Source of the DNA: Chinchilla lanigera
Lineage: Eukaryota > Chordata > Mammalia > Rodentia > Chinchillidae
DNA: 64,000 nucleotides
Direction of reading: 5' to 3'
Assembly: GCF_000276665.1 (NCBI RefSeq)
Contig: NW_004955438.1
Coordinates: 11,859,237 to 11,923,236 of the forward strand
Positions 1 through 12,528 of this stretch are shown here, piece by piece. The position numbers were made by a program, and so were the translations under genes. Within the stretch, counting starts at the first letter, position 1. Each line of letters starts with the position of its first letter. The notes beneath the pieces are model-generated. The model had not been told where the DNA came from. It was given only the letters and a program-made list of their open reading frames with translations, and ran no database searches.

Positions 1-74
1 AGGGAAGGGAAGGGAAGGGAAGGGAAGGGAAGGGAAGGGAAGGGAGTGAGGAAGGGAAGAAGGGAGGAAGGAAT
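1..74. repeat. (GGGAA)n microsatellite
   Basis: About nine uninterrupted GGGAA units run from the left edge to about position 45 and then decay into GGAAG-rich sequence. The array is cut by the window edge, so its full length is unknown. Each unit holds a GGAA core, the minimal ETS-factor motif. Confidence 0.95.
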
Positions 75-1891
75 TGCATTCATCCTCCAATCTTATAGTA
101 TAGCATCAGCTCTCCTAAAACGAGCTTACATCATCCAGAATTAGCTCGGGATGTCCCAGGAGGTGAACGGTCTGCTCTGGCCACTCCAGGTCCAGAGTTT
201 CCTCCGGACACAGCCGTGGTATGTGCAGACTGTAAGTGGGGAGCGCACTATTCTGTGGCCGAGGATACCTGGTGAACATTCTGGTCCTCTGTCCTCAGGA
301 AAACATCCACAGCCGCGGAGGCACAGAACCTACCTTCTGCCACATTCAACCAAACTGATGGCCACAGCTGATTGGCATGGGAGAAATCCTGACCGCTGAG
401 CAGTCACAGGGGATGCCAGCACCCAGCACCTACTTGGCCTGGCTCAAAAGCAGGAGCTACTCAGAATCCAGGAGGCTGTGGATTTCTCATTGCAGGCGCC
501 AGCATCCGCAAGACCTCACTGCACTGTGGTCCCTGCGCATGTGTGTGGATGTCCCCGAGGCCAACAATAACACTGATTTTTCATGTGGTAGTTTAAGTGT
601 CCTTTACATTCAAGAACCCAAACTTCTGTACCAGGTTCAAGGGTCTCCCTCTCAGCCCTCCCTTACAGGTCACTCTATCTGTTAGGTATGTGGATTGGGC
701 TTAAAGTGGTCCGCAGCTGCTTTGGATTAATATCCAAGGCCCCTAGGACTAGGAATCTTCCAAGAGCTCCACTTTGCTTTACAGAAGGAGGCACAGAGAT
801 GGGGAGCAGTTCTGGGTCTCACACGCAGCTGCACCCTGGGCCGGAGTAGAGCAGACCTGGACACCAGGTCAGAGAGGTGGATATCAGGTCACGCTGCCAC
901 TTCTATTAAACAGGTTGCCTCTGACAGCAGAATTACAAATTTATCAATCAAGGGAAAGGAGTGAAGGTGGGATTGCACAGAAGATTCTGTGTTCTAAGCA
1001 AAGAAAAGCAAAGTAAAACCTTCAGTAACTGGGCGGAACTCACCCCTTCAGTGCCAGCTCCACCAATCCAGGGGCTGGGATGGCGAAGTGCTTCAGCCAA
1101 GGGAATCTGCGGCTGGCTTCCTGCCACCTGGGGGTGCGCTCTCGGCCCTTCACAGCCAGCTGTGCCCATGTTGCCGCTGAGGAACACTTTTTGGTTTAAT
1201 ACTGAAACAGCGGGCTGAACCTCACCTCCCTTATTAGGAAGATTCTCCCTTAGCAGTGAGAACCCAGCCACGCTTGGCCAAGCGTTATGGATGGCTTTGG
1301 CTTCCCCGGGACCTCCAGATGGTGCAGAGTCAGGCTTACCTGAGAGGGGCCTGCTGACTCCTCCAGTCACGAGAACCCGGGTGAGCCCAGCTCTCCAAAA
1401 CGGATCCCTATCGAAGCCGGACAGTATGAACTCTTCTCAGTGTGAAAATGAAACCCCAGTAAGTCGTACCCTACCAGTGTGAGTACAGGGCCACTTAGTA
1501 TGGTCCCGGCAACTAGCACCCACTCCCTCTCCTTCAGTAACGGCTCCCTCAATTCCCCTGGGTTCCAGGACTTCCCCAGGGCATGGTGGGCACATTACCC
1601 GGCATGAGCCGAAAGTGTTCACTGTCTTCTGCCATACTTAACAGTTGAGAGTCTATCTTAGGCCTCAGGCAGTCAGGCCGAACTCCCCACGCTCCCCAAA
1701 CTCTAGGGCAGAAGACTCTCCCTTTCTGCTGGACTGGAACTGCAAGGATTCACACAGACTTAGGCAGCCATCTTGCTCCATTACTTTGAGCTTGCGTGAG
1801 AATAGAGCCAATCCCCAGAAGGAACAATGGAGAGTGGACAAGCTGAGCTCTAAGGACTTTGGACCAGGAGGTCAGGAACTTCCTGACCTTC
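75..1891. other. Unassigned intronic sequence, possibly part of an old LTR
   Basis: I recognise no gene here. The part from about 880 to 1970 is richer in GC than its surroundings and ends with AATAAA-like strings (1917-1923 and again at 1957-1963), which would fit an LTR or other retroelement end, but I cannot name a family. Short open frames (for example 948-1370 minus and 1645-1962 plus) show no recognisable domain and are treated as chance. Confidence 0.4.
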
Positions 1892-1970
1892 GAGTCTTCC
1901 TGGACTTTCCTATGAAAAATAAAACTAACAGAGTCTTCCTGGACTTTTCCCATGAAAAATAAAACTAACA
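1892..1970. repeat. Tandem duplication of a 39/40-bp unit
   Basis: Two adjacent copies (1892-1930 and 1931-1970) begin GAGTCTTCCTGGACTTT and end AATAAAACTAACA. They differ only by one inserted T and a T/C change or two. The high identity points to a fairly recent local duplication, perhaps by slippage. Confidence 0.9.
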
Positions 1971-2296
1971 GATTTTCAACTGTACGTAGGCCACAAATTG
2001 TCAGATTTTCTCAATTGCAAAGACAACTGCTAACAGATCCACTGATAACTCAAATGGTGGCCTTTTCCACTTCCTCTAAGAAAAGAAACTGCCATGCTAA
2101 TGGAAGTATTAGAGAAGAGAGAAACAGCGCCCTTACTGAACACACATACACCATTATTAAGTGCTAATAAAACTTTTACCTCTTTTTATGTGGGACCAGA
2201 TTTCCTATAAATGTCCTACACTTGGAAAACCTTTAGAAAGTATTTCTCTGACATGTGAAATCCTACAACTTCATACCTTTGGAAAACTACGGTGTA

Positions 2297-2384
2297 GGGC
2301 TGGGGATGTAGTTCAGTGATACAGTGCTTAACTAGCAGGCTGTGGGCCCTGGGTTTCATTCCCAGCATTGCAAAGAAACAAGAG
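2297..2384 (+). repeat. ID SINE (old copy)
   Basis: Starts GGGCTGGGGATGTAGTTCAGTG (read in two parts, the tRNA-like 5' half with its A box) and ends with a B-box-like GGGTTTCATTCCCAGCA before an A-rich tail. Several differences from the young ID sequence elsewhere in the window mark it as an old copy. Confidence 0.85.
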
Positions 2385-3404
2385 GGAGGTAGGGGTGGTG
2401 AATATGCGGTAATTAAAAGAGTGTGGCCTTAGCTTCAGAGTGGGCAGAGAATTCCATGAAAGTCTAGAAACAGAATGACGCATTGGTGGAACTCAAGTGT
2501 ATCATAAATTTAGCATTCAAACGTTGGCAGAGATTTAGATCATCTAAACACTAGTGCAAGAAAACCATCAAAAACTAAGCAAAGGCTTTCACCAAACACT
2601 GGGCATTAAGAAAAAAATGTTGCTAGTCAATAAACATTAGGCAGTGTGTTAATCCTAGGAATAATAAAAGAAAGGAAAATAAAGCCCAAAGTCTCTACCA
2701 ATTAGATTAACACATATTTCAGACTGACTAGACCCAGGGATGGCTAGTTTTACACACACACGCACACAGAGTATCTCTCTCTGATCCACTAATTCAACTT
2801 CTTGGAAAATAATCTTTATATCCCACGGTCAGCCAAGAATGAGCTCAGGTTCTAGAATTAGACCAGAATCTGCCTCCCAATCATTCCACCCTTGCCTTAC
2901 TAGCTGTGGGATGCCGGGAAACAGACTTTGCCTTTTGCACGCGGGCCACAAGCCTGGTAAAACTGCATCTGTGCACTCAACAGAGCATCAGGCTTACAGA
3001 CAGGATCCCAGATGCCATCAGCACCTGTGCCAGGGGCCCCCTCCCATGTTCTCTGTACCAGGGCTGCACCTACCCCCCAGGTGCCCTGCAGGCTGGGCTA
3101 ACAGCTCACACCAGCTCCTTCCAGAAAGCTGTAAGCTGAAAATCCCAAGAGGCCTAGGAGTTCCAGGATAAATGCTAGGCTGTCCTTGTCCCAAGAAGGA
3201 CAATTCTGCCGGTGTGGTGAGGCTGGACTTTAGAGCTTCTTTGCTTGCCCCCCTCCTCCTGCTGCTACCTATCTTCCTCTCTCCTGCAAATACTCCCTCA
3301 GCAAATCACTCAGACCAAATTCTGAGGCTCTGCTTGTACAGAATGCAGCCTAAGACACAACAGTAATCACTTTTATTACTAGGCAAGGGTGGGAAAATCT
3401 AACT
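2385..3404. other. Intronic sequence without recognised genes
   Basis: Holds a short imperfect CA run (2752-2768) and otherwise nothing I can assign. The overlapping frames at 2839-3171 have no recognisable domain. Confidence 0.5.
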
Positions 3405-3598
3405 TTCCAGGTGCAGCTGTAATCCCAGCTACTTGGGAGGCTGAGGCAGGAGGATCACAAGTATAAGTCTAGCCTAAACAATTTAACAAGAAATTTTTAA
3501 AAGGCTGAGAATGTAGCTAAGCTCAGGGGTACAGCACTTATCCACTGCCTAGCTTGTACATTGCCCTAGGTTTAATACACAGTACTGAAAAAAAAATT
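3405..3598 (+). repeat. B1-dID dimeric SINE
   Basis: A 7SL-derived left part contains the hallmark TAATCCCAGCTACTTGGGAGG and GAGGCAGGAGGATCAC strings. It is followed by an ID-like right part (GCTGAGAATGTAGCTAAGCTCAGG) and an A run. This B1-then-ID order is the B1-dID type known from several rodent families. It is strongly diverged, so an old copy. Confidence 0.75.
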
Positions 3599-3789
3599 TA
3601 AAAGAAGTCTAAATTCTAGCATATTTACTGAGGCATGGTTATATTAAGAAATGGAAAATGTGTGGACAAAGCCATCTAAGGGGACATCCCACACACAGTA
3701 AGAAAAGAGTATTGCATATCCATACTGATTGACAGGAAAAGGTACACCTGGTATACAGTGGTGTATAAATGCAGATTACAAAGCAGCAC

Positions 3790-3902
3790 ACAAGCAAGGC
3801 ATGGTCAGACATTCCCGTAATTCCAGCATTTGGGAGCCTGAGGCAGGAGGATCACTGTGAGGCTGAACTACATAGTGAGATCCTGTCTCAAAAAAAAAAC
3901 AG
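3790..3902 (+). repeat. B1 SINE
   Basis: Contains GTAATTCCAGCATTTGGGAG, GGCAGGAGGATCACTGTGAG and the terminal TGAGATCCTGTCTCAAAAAAA. It lacks part of the usual middle duplication. Confidence 0.85.
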
Positions 3903-3971
3903 ACAGACAAAGCGGCACACACAGTGTGACCTTACACGTAAGCAAAATCTGTGTGGGAAAGTCATGTGTTA

Positions 3972-4420
3972 AAAAGATATCCCAACACTTGTGTCCACAG
4001 GAGCATTACTTGCAGTAGGCAAAACACGGAAGCAACCCTGGTGTCCCTCAACAGATGAAAGGCCAAGCAGAATCTCATACATACAGACAAGGGTATCAGC
4101 CATAAAAGGGAAGGAAATTCTGACATCTCTTTCAACATGGGCGAAGCTTAGGGACAGTAAGCAAAACAAGCCAGTCACAAAAGAGCAAATACTATGTGAT
4201 CCCACCTAAAATATGTACGGATGGTCAGATTCATAGAAAGTAGGAAGGCACTGCCAGGGGCTAGAAAGAAGGGTGCCACTTTTGCAAAATGAGAGAGTTC
4301 TAGAGGGTGATCGCACAGCACCATAAATATACTTAACACTACTGAACCATACACTTAAAACAGTGACCAAAATAATAAATTTTATGCTATGTATATTCTA
4401 CAAATAAAAATAAAAGTAAC
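3972..4420 (+). mobile_element. L1 LINE 3' end (L1M-like)
   Basis: The order of strings matches the end of ORF2 plus 3' UTR of old mammalian L1s: AGCAACCCTGGTGTCCCTCA, ATGTGATCCCACC, GCCAGGGGCTAGAAAG, CAAAATGAGAGAGTTCTAGA and CTGAACCATACACTTAAAA, followed by an A-rich tail. Stop codons and indels break the frame, so it is dead. It is sense to the plus strand, therefore antisense to FOXN3. Confidence 0.85.
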
Positions 4421-6202
4421 TTTTAAGGCGACGTTCTTAAAATGTTAACAACATGGAATTAGGGGTCGTTATATTGAGTTCTTTATGCTGCCTTATTGTA
4501 TGACCGACCATTCTACATGAGTGTATATTAACTTAATGATCAGAAAATAAAAAAGCAAAGCATTTTAATTCTGGAAGAACATAAATATACTACAAAAAGA
4601 GAGATACTCCACTACCCGAGGCTGGTTAACCTTAACAATTTAGGGCTTTGTGTCTGGCGCAGTTAGTCTGCATTTGTTTTGAGTAATGGATGAATTCAAG
4701 TTTGCTCAATTGTCTTGTAAGATTCCTTTCATTTTTCTTCTTAGTACCGCCAAAAAGAACTTAAAAGACATCAACACTCATTGTTCTATGACCAATTAAA
4801 ATGGCTAGGTTAATTCCATAAAAATTACCAAGCGAAGATGCTTTGTAAAAAAAAAAGTCTAGATTTTCTTAATGTACTCAACAAATATTTCTTAACTGCT
4901 TAACAGACGCTGGGAAGCGCGCACAGTCTTGAGAACACAATGGTGGCCAGGATGCGCTTGACTCTTGGCTCCCAGGGCTTAAGACTGTCACGTGAAGACT
5001 TGTTATTGATGGGCTGGTGTGCAGCTCTGCCTGTGCTTCCCTCAAGGTCACATATACACATGCATGCACCCAGATACACAGTTACGGAGCCATCTTTCAC
5101 ACTTGGTGATGCTACCAACCAAACTGGAACCTTTACCCCTCCCGCAACAGCGAGGGACTTCTGGACATCAAGACAACGGAATGCACTCAACTGAGATGAT
5201 GTCATAATCTCAGACAGAAAGAATGACAGTTTCACTTTTGCTCAAATTTACTCATTCTTCTCTACTTGCAGCTGAAGGTACCTCCCTAATAATCATCCCT
5301 CCGAAAGCCTCATCTCAATGAATTATTTCCTAAGTTCATTCGGTAGAAGTTCTTTGATACCCATCAGCCTCAACCCCACACCTGGCTTAGCCAAGCTCAG
5401 GGTGGGTGGTGCAGAGACAAAGGCTCATCCTAGGGCCCACAGACCTTGTGCCTCTTTTCCGTACTCATTCTCGACTCCATAGTCAAACACCTCTCTGATC
5501 TCAAAATCATTCCCTCAATTCTGGTCTCTTAGTGCATCTCGAGGCAACATTTTGGTAAGACAGCACAATCAAATGCTAAACATAATCTTTAACATCAGAA
5601 AAACCTCGAAAGGATGCACAAATTAAAATAAGATTATTACAACCTAGTTGAAACAGGTATTCTGTAGTCCATCTGCTCTACCCTGGCATCTGCCCATGAG
5701 ATCAAAGTCAGCTGACAGCAAACCCAGCTAAAGAATGTGGGCATCACCCAGTCTCCCGGACATGGTTCTGTCTCTCCCACTTCTTCACTCCAACTCTTCT
5801 CCACTGCTCAGGTGACCTCAAAATGTTTCCTGAGCACTGTTAGAGAAACAAAGACCAGGCAGCTCCAGAACTGCTGGTGTTGTCTGAGAGACACTCAGGA
5901 ACGAAGAGAAGATGAAGCCTAGGCTCAGGGTAGGCAGAGAAAACTGCAGGATTTTGAGATGTCACTTTGTCACAATTTTTCATGTGACCACATGACTACG
6001 TGTGTTCAGCTCAAAATTCTTCTCCTACCATGAACATCAGTTTTATGCTGATCCAGCCCCATTCCCTTGGCACTAAGGGTACCCATCAAGCTGTGAGCCA
6101 GCTTCCGTGGACAGTGAGTAGAAGGTTCTAATGCACTGACAGCCTCTCATACCATTCTGAAGAAGAAAACTAAGAGGGCCCACCATGACATCTTTAGCAA
6201 GA
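4421..6202. other. Intronic sequence, partly L2-like
   Basis: Mostly unassigned. Around 4880-4960 a string like ACAAATATTTCTTAACTGC resembles the end of an L2 LINE on the minus strand. No gene is seen; the short frames near 4900-5235 lie on both strands and have no domain. Confidence 0.4.
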
Positions 6203-6210
6203 CCCTAGAT

Positions 6211-6411
6211 CTGTGATGGTAAACCCATGGCATGCATGCCACGGCAGGCACACAGAGCCCTCTCTGTCAGTATTCAAGCAAAGTCGCCATGTTGTTCTTT
6301 TCTAAACGAAATCCTCAGTATTCAGGTTTAATTGCAGCGTAGACACTTTGCAATCAATGAGTTTTGGGTTGGAGCTTGGGTACTCAGTCTTGAAAAGGTT
6401 CCCCATTACTA
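6211..6411. mobile_element. hAT non-autonomous element (Charlie-like MITE)
   Basis: A 201-bp element bounded by a perfect 8-bp duplication CCCTAGAT (6203-6210 and 6412-6419), the length made by hAT transposases. Its ends form imperfect terminal inverted repeats: CTGTGATGGTAAACC at the left, and TAGTAATGGGGAACC read inward from the right. The body holds GCATGCATGCCACGGCAGGC near the left end and CAGTATTCAGGTTTAATTGC nearer the right. There is no coding capacity. Family assignment is from memory of hAT elements with GTGATGGCGAACC ends. Confidence 0.85.
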
Positions 6412-6419
6412 CCCTAGAT

Positions 6420-7470
6420 AAGCTCCTTTGTGCAAACTACTGTAGCAGTGGGCCACAAAAATCATATGTTCCTTTATCCACACCCTACTGTGTCCCCCCA
6501 CCAACACCAAGCCTCAAGACCTCCTGTGGCCTATAGTACATTAGCAAATAGGACATTTGTAGAAACTGGAAAAGTTCATGCACCTTGGCGCTTGCTTATC
6601 TTGTTACTGGGTATCCTGCCACCATGTGACTAAGCTTGGAATAGCTTCCTAAAGAATGTAAGACCCCATGGAGAGAGGCCCTAGCAGTCTCAGCCATCCC
6701 AGCAGAAGAAGCCCAAATATCCAAGGGAGCCCAGCCAACACCACAAGGTATAGCAGTGCACCATTCAAGCTGAGCCTGGTACAACATGGTGCAAGTTGTC
6801 CACACATAGTGATGAGCAAAGTAATGATTATTCTTTTAAGCTATTTAGTTTGAGGTATCTGTTACATAGCAGAAGCTAAGTGATATAAAACCATGATCCC
6901 AAGACTGCCATGTGGCTTCAGGATATAGCTTTATATGATGACTTTAATGGACACCTACCCACTGAAACAAAGTAAAATAGTAAAAGCCATCATGATAAGA
7001 TATTATGCAATATGGTCTCAAGGAGGTACCAGGGAAGGTCCTTGGCCAAATGTCTGAATGTGGCAAATGGCCCAGTTACCTTCTCTCAACAGCAGCTTAC
7101 GCAAGTCAACCCTCCCACTGACTAAGTGATGCAACCCGTGGTAACAAAACCCCAACTTCGTGAGCCATGCTCGTGTGCTTCAGAGGCACGGGTTCTGGGA
7201 GTCAGAGCCAAAGCTGGCGTGTCCTTTCTTTTCTCCACAAGCGTCTTCTACCTCCAAGCGCCAGGAGGAAAACTACACATCCCAGAGAGGGTTGTTCTGA
7301 AATCATTATACTGTGATTGCTCTCTTGGAAGTGCCCACTGGGCATCAAGTAGCTCTGAATGTCACCTGGGAAAAAGGCAAGTTTCAACAAGGGTATTGTC
7401 TAAGGGTCCCATGGGCAGAATTCATGTTCATGGTTGTTTCTTAGCAGCATACCAACTCCTGATTCATATT
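6420..7470. other. Intronic sequence without recognised genes
   Basis: I see no named repeat and no gene. The 127-codon plus frame (7126-7509) runs into the CT microsatellite and shows no domain. Confidence 0.45.
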
Positions 7471-7501
7471 CTCCCTCTCTCTCTCTCCCTCTCTCTCTCT
7501 C
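7471..7501. repeat. (CT)n microsatellite
   Basis: Uninterrupted CTCT runs with two CC interruptions. Confidence 0.95.
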
Positions 7502-7704
7502 GGATCTGAGAGGGTGAGGAGTATGAGTTTGGAGACTTGGCTGTAGCAATCTGCTTTGCCTCTTCTCCCACCTTACCCAGCCTCCTTCCTTCTCTGAGTT
7601 CTTTAGATAGCATCATCACTAGTTGACCCAGACATCTTGAAATTGTTAATCTATTAAGCCATCTTATATCTTTCCACTAACCAGCAACGTTTTGAAACTT
7701 CATC

Positions 7705-8060
7705 CTTTTTATTAGTATGTATTGTCACACAGATTGATCACCTTCATCACAGGGAATCTGTACCTGTACATAACACAGCTCGGTTCTTTTTACCCCATTC
7801 CCCTCCCTTCTCTTTAACCCTTTTCCCCTCCCCATTTACACAAGTGTTACTTCCGTTTTTTCTTCCATTTTCTTTTTTCCCTTTTCCCTTCCTTTCTTCC
7901 CCCCTCCCTTGTCCCCTCCCCATTTGAACATGTTCTTCCTATTTCCCACTATCTCTCCTCCTTTATGCTCCTCACTGACCCTTTCACCAGTAAGTATCTT
8001 GAGCATATGGGTCACGTTTAACCAACTTTCCATTTCCGCTGTTCTCATTCAGGTACAACG
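7705..8060 (-). mobile_element. Pyrimidine-rich tract, possible antisense L1 3' UTR
   Basis: The plus strand is dominated by CCCCTCCC, TTTTCCC and CTTCC runs, including ACATGTTCTTCCTATTTCCC. On the minus strand this is a GGGAGGGG-rich polypurine stretch of the kind found in rodent L1 3' UTRs. A shorter sequence with the same TACATATACATAAC...CTTTGTCCTTCC flavour lies at 24045-24180. Family assignment is uncertain. Confidence 0.45.
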
Positions 8061-8124
8061 CAAGAAGCAGCTGACAATTCAGAGGGGATGTGCTAATATA
8101 TAACAATAAAACATAATCTCAGTT

Positions 8125-8325
8125 AACAATTATCAAGCACCTTTTATGTGTCCTGCAATGTTCCAAGGACATTAAACACTCACTCATTTAATCCTTGAAC
8201 CAGTGCCGTAAGGAAGGTGCTAGTTTTACTATCATGAACAGATAAGGACCCTGATACACGGAGACGTGAAGTAACTTGCCTGTGTGCCCCACACTGCGTG
8301 GAGCTGACAATGCAAATCTAGGTTC
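8125..8325 (-). repeat. MIR SINE
   Basis: Reads in the antisense direction of a MIR: CTCATTTAATCCTTGAACC, then AAGGAAGGTGCTAG, then GTGAAGTAACTTGCCTGTG, the core and 3' parts in the expected order. Confidence 0.75.
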
Positions 8326-10600
8326 TAACTGCATTATCACCCTGTCACCAGATGGAGCAGAACGAGGACCCAGGTTTGCTGACCAGATACACCTATGTGC
8401 TATTTCATCGGAAATGGAAACTTGGTCCAGGTTTAGAGCAAGAGCACATGAAGATGAGCTGGGACGGAGAACGGAAGTAGAAAAACCCTGGACAGGGAGT
8501 CTGTTGCAGTAAGTCCAGAGGAGAGTCAGGGAGGGTCAAGAAGACAAAGAAGATAGGAAAGATGAATTCAAGAGACTTTTCTCAGATAAACTCGACAGGA
8601 TTTGGTACAAAGACGATTCTGAGGTTGTTGTGACTTTGGATATGGCCTTGAAGGAGAGACCAGCTGGGACAGTTAAGAGACAGAACAGGTCAGGAAGGTG
8701 TGCCAGAGTTGCCAAGACCGCTCCCAGGTTCAGTGATTCATCGGGACTCATGGGACTCCGAGCACAGTCATGCTCACAGCTGTGATTTATCTCCGCAAAA
8801 GGATACAAAGCACGGTCAGTGAAGAGGAAAGGCTCAGGGGATGGAGTCCAGAGCACACCAGGACACACGCTTCCAACAGTCGTCTCCTGGGGTCACACAG
8901 AACAAATCCTGATAAGAAGGATTCCAGGAACAAATCCCGATAACTCCGTGAAGTGCTGCCTCCCGGGGAAGCAAGTCACACTCTGCTCAGTTTTTACGTG
9001 TGCAGGTACCTTGTGCCGAGGCACACCAAGATTCCAGGCTGCTACCACCAACCACGCTGTTTACACAAATGATGTGGGCACAGTGAGCCATCCTGCACAG
9101 TTCTGGAAATGGGGGAAACCCTCCTAAAATCCAAGTTTGCACACACCAGACAGGAACCGATCTTACAGGCAAGTACTCTAGTAAAAGTGGTTTCAAGCTG
9201 CTTTGCTCTTTTTGCAAAGAAGGGTAAGAAGTAGTTAAATTTCATACATGTGATGCCTTATGTCCAACACATAGGTGCTCACAGGGTATATACAATATCG
9301 GTTCTTGAGTAATATTCAGATCATGAACCTAAGCCCACAAGTCCTTCCTACCTAAATAGAACACTAAAATGAACAGCAAATACATAAGACCAGGCAAAGC
9401 CTGCAAGCTTTGCGACTACTGCCAAATCCCTTCGGGTACAGGAAGACCACATGTCTGAAGATGACACTTTGCATATCATTATTAGGATAAGTCAACATTG
9501 GATCTGCTGTGGGATCAAACACAATTAAAACTTTAATTAACTGAAACTCAGCTAGTCCCTGTCTTCAAATAAAAAAAAAAAAATTGGAAGGGGGCGGTGA
9601 ATAAAAGGGAAGAGAGAAGTTATTTCATTTTTTAAAGAAAGGGATAGGTGAGAAGTTTCGATAAGGGCTATTTTCAAAATAAGCACTTTCTTCAGTCTTC
9701 TGACGGTGGATGCGCATTTTACTCCAACATTTACAAAGTAGACACTGAAGGGTGAGATGCAGGTTCTTCCAGCACCTCAAATATTCATTCTGCATATTCT
9801 CTCTACTGTCAGAAAACAGAACCATAGAGATTCAAAAGGGATTTTTGGTAATGGAAGTTCAAACAAAAGGTTTAGAGGTAAATTTTGTAAATCCCTGTTC
9901 CCCAAACTTTTGCTAACCTGAGGTTCTATGATACAAAGATCTCTCAAAGGGTTTCTTCAGAATTATCCACCAAGTGGTCCCTTGCTAAATAAACACGGAA
10001 TTAACCCGGTATTCACTGAGTTGCACTTCACATAACTTGATGCTCTCTTGTGGACCTCAGTGAGTCAGCTAATCCTCAACCATTGCAAAAAGAATATAAC
10101 CCAAGTGTTATCAGCAGCAAGACAAATCCCTCATGGGGCTGCTCATCCTACTTAGGGGAACTGACGTCTTGCTCTAATATAGGCAAAAAGCCATTTAAGA
10201 GCAATACAAACCTCAGATGAAGCAGGGACACTAATGATGTGAGAGAGGAGGATGCTAGCTAGGAGTTAGGGTTAGGAGAGCCAAGCAAAATACACCTCTA
10301 GGAAGCAACAAAAGTGAAAAAAATCCTTGGAGCATGAGGAGAATTGCTATGAGTGCCATAAAACCAACACAAATGGCAGACAGCTTGTTGGCTTCACTCT
10401 AACCTTGCCTCGGCTGAATGTGTAGGGTCTTCATGAATGGTCTTCGATGTGTGAGGCTGGGATCAGGGGGAAAGGACCTTCTCTTCAGGCTTCAAGTTAA
10501 AAAAACTGTTCCTGGTCACAGTATTTATTGACCTTCTAGACTTTGGCCTGAAAACACACTGACCAAATACGATGATGTCTTTGTGTTCTCTTAATGGACG
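8326..10600. other. Intronic sequence, repeat-poor
   Basis: I see no gene and no clear repeat family apart from A runs (for example 9571-9583). The 110-codon minus frame (8536-8868) and 102-codon plus frame (8819-9127) overlap on opposite strands and carry no domain. Confidence 0.4.
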
Positions 10601-12470
10601 TTGCATTCAACTCGATTTGCTCAGAGTATTTCATGAGCTTCTTTATTTCTTTGTATTCCTGTCTTTTATTTTTTCTTAAATAAGAAGCCCAGAAAGTACA
10701 ACTACAAATTAACGTATCTATAAGTATCTGAAGAGCCCCAGGACATTGATCCACACTCCAGGTCTTCAACTGGATTGTCTTACTGCCTCGAAGAAAATCG
10801 GTTGATTATTTCCTGAACAAAAGCTAGGATCCCTTCCATCCTATAATCTCCTTTCAAATCCTTTTACCCATACCCAACTCTTTTGGCCCCGATACTGAAA
10901 TCCTCTTTGGGTAATCGGAGGTCTGGCGGGTGCCAGGGCCACTGTGGCCTTTGCTTCTCCTCTTGCTCCCTGGCATTTTTCACCGCTGGGAGGTGGGCAG
11001 TGTGCCAGGGTGCAGGGCCCCATAATGGCTCTGTTCTTTCGGGGCAAATGTTAATAATTAGCAGGAAGCATTTTGCCTTTAAATCTCACAGCTTGAGTAG
11101 TAAGATCTTGTGGTGCCAGAGAAACACTTAATTCTAGAGAAGTGAGACTCTGCGTGTCTCACTTCTTCTCAGAGTCTTCTCAGAGTCTCCATGGTGCCTC
11201 TGAGCCATTCTCGCAGGAAGGAGTTATGAAGTGCCAACTCTGTGCTGGGGGTGGGGGGCTAAGCCTGCAGTGCGGACATGACGGAGGAGTAGAGATGTGG
11301 TTCCTGCCCTCACTCAACTTGAAGTCCCCTGAAAAAGGGTGGCTATAGAGGCTAAGAGCCAGGGCAGCCTGAGCTCAGGCACACGCGGACACAGCGCTCT
11401 GGAGGAGGGAGCAGAGGGAAGGACAGAGGAAGAAGGGATGGATGTAGGAGAACTGTCAAAGAAAGGACACTCAGGATGACTGAGAAGAAGGGGAGTGGCA
11501 GGGTGCTTAGGCACCATAGGAACAGGAAACGCCTGCAAGGAAAGATCAGGGCCAGAGAGACGCCTCCAAGGGCTCCCTCACGCTGCTGAGGCCTCCCAGC
11601 GGACCCTAGGAGCACAGTCATTCATTCACACCTCAGAAATAATTTCCCAGTGCAGTAATGGGCCCAGATCTAGACCCCAGAAAGAACAATGACAAAGAGG
11701 AACAAAGCAAAGTCCCAGCCTTCAAGGGATTTACATAAAATAAACATCTAATATGGAAGCAGTACTAAAAGCTATGGAGGAAAATTTTCAAAGGCGATGG
11801 AAGTATAGAATGACAGTGCAATGGCCAGCACCGTGGGCGTCAGAAACAGAGCAAAGGCTGTCTAGGGCGGAAATGAATGAAGTGTGGTTCCCTGAGCCAA
11901 GCTGCTGAGGGCTCAAGTTGTGGCACCTTAGAAGCACCAACTGTGAGTCTGTTTCAGAGACTCTTTAGAGGAGCCGAGAATGCCAGAATGGTATGTCTGT
12001 GCCTCCTTTTCCTCCTGGTGCCCTTGGTAACTCCAATGTAGCCTAATAAGGTTTGCAACCTGCCATAGACCCCCGTAGGGATAACACCTGGAGCTAAGCC
12101 CTCACTGCACGGTGCCTCTGAGCCATTCACGCAGGAAGAGTCTCCATCAACATGATTAGACCCAGAGCTAAATTCCCAGTTTGGGCTAAGATCAATGCAC
12201 AGGCAACGTCCACATTAGCCAAAAAAGCTGGTCGATGAGTACCAAAGAAATCTACAAACTTTTCTGCTGTTGATTTCAACAGGTTAAATTAGCACCATTA
12301 TACAACAGAAATTATTAATACTTCCAGGAGGGTGGGAAGACATTTCTCTAATTTCACTCAAAGACAAAACACGACACATGCTTTTGAAATATTTATCACG
12401 AGCCAGAGTGCTTGGAAGCATTAAGAGAACCACAATGTGAACATACTGCATCAGTTGGAACCGTCTCAGA
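10601..12470. other. Intronic sequence with faint L2-like segments
   Basis: Segments near 11220-11340 (AGTGCCAACTCTGTGCTGG) and 11710-11800 (AAGTCCCAGCCTTCAAGGG) resemble L2-type 3' ends on the minus strand. A short motif GTGCCTCTGAGCCATTC appears twice (about 11193 and 12112), each followed by a similar CGCAGGAAG. No gene is seen. Confidence 0.4.
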
Positions 12471-12528
12471 AGTGTGTGTGTGTGGGGGGGTGTGTGAGTG
12501 TGTTTGTGTCTGTTTGTCTGTCTGTCTA
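12471..12528. repeat. Imperfect (TG)n repeat with G run
   Basis: TG dinucleotides interrupted by seven or more G, then by TGTT and TGTC units. It inflates a 159-codon minus frame (12284-12763) that is not otherwise protein-like. Confidence 0.9.

Noticed and set aside
11193..12140. Repeated GTGCCTCTGAGCCATTC motif suggesting a duplication
   Set aside because: Similarity does not extend beyond about 30 bp, so it may be coincidence or a faint old repeat.
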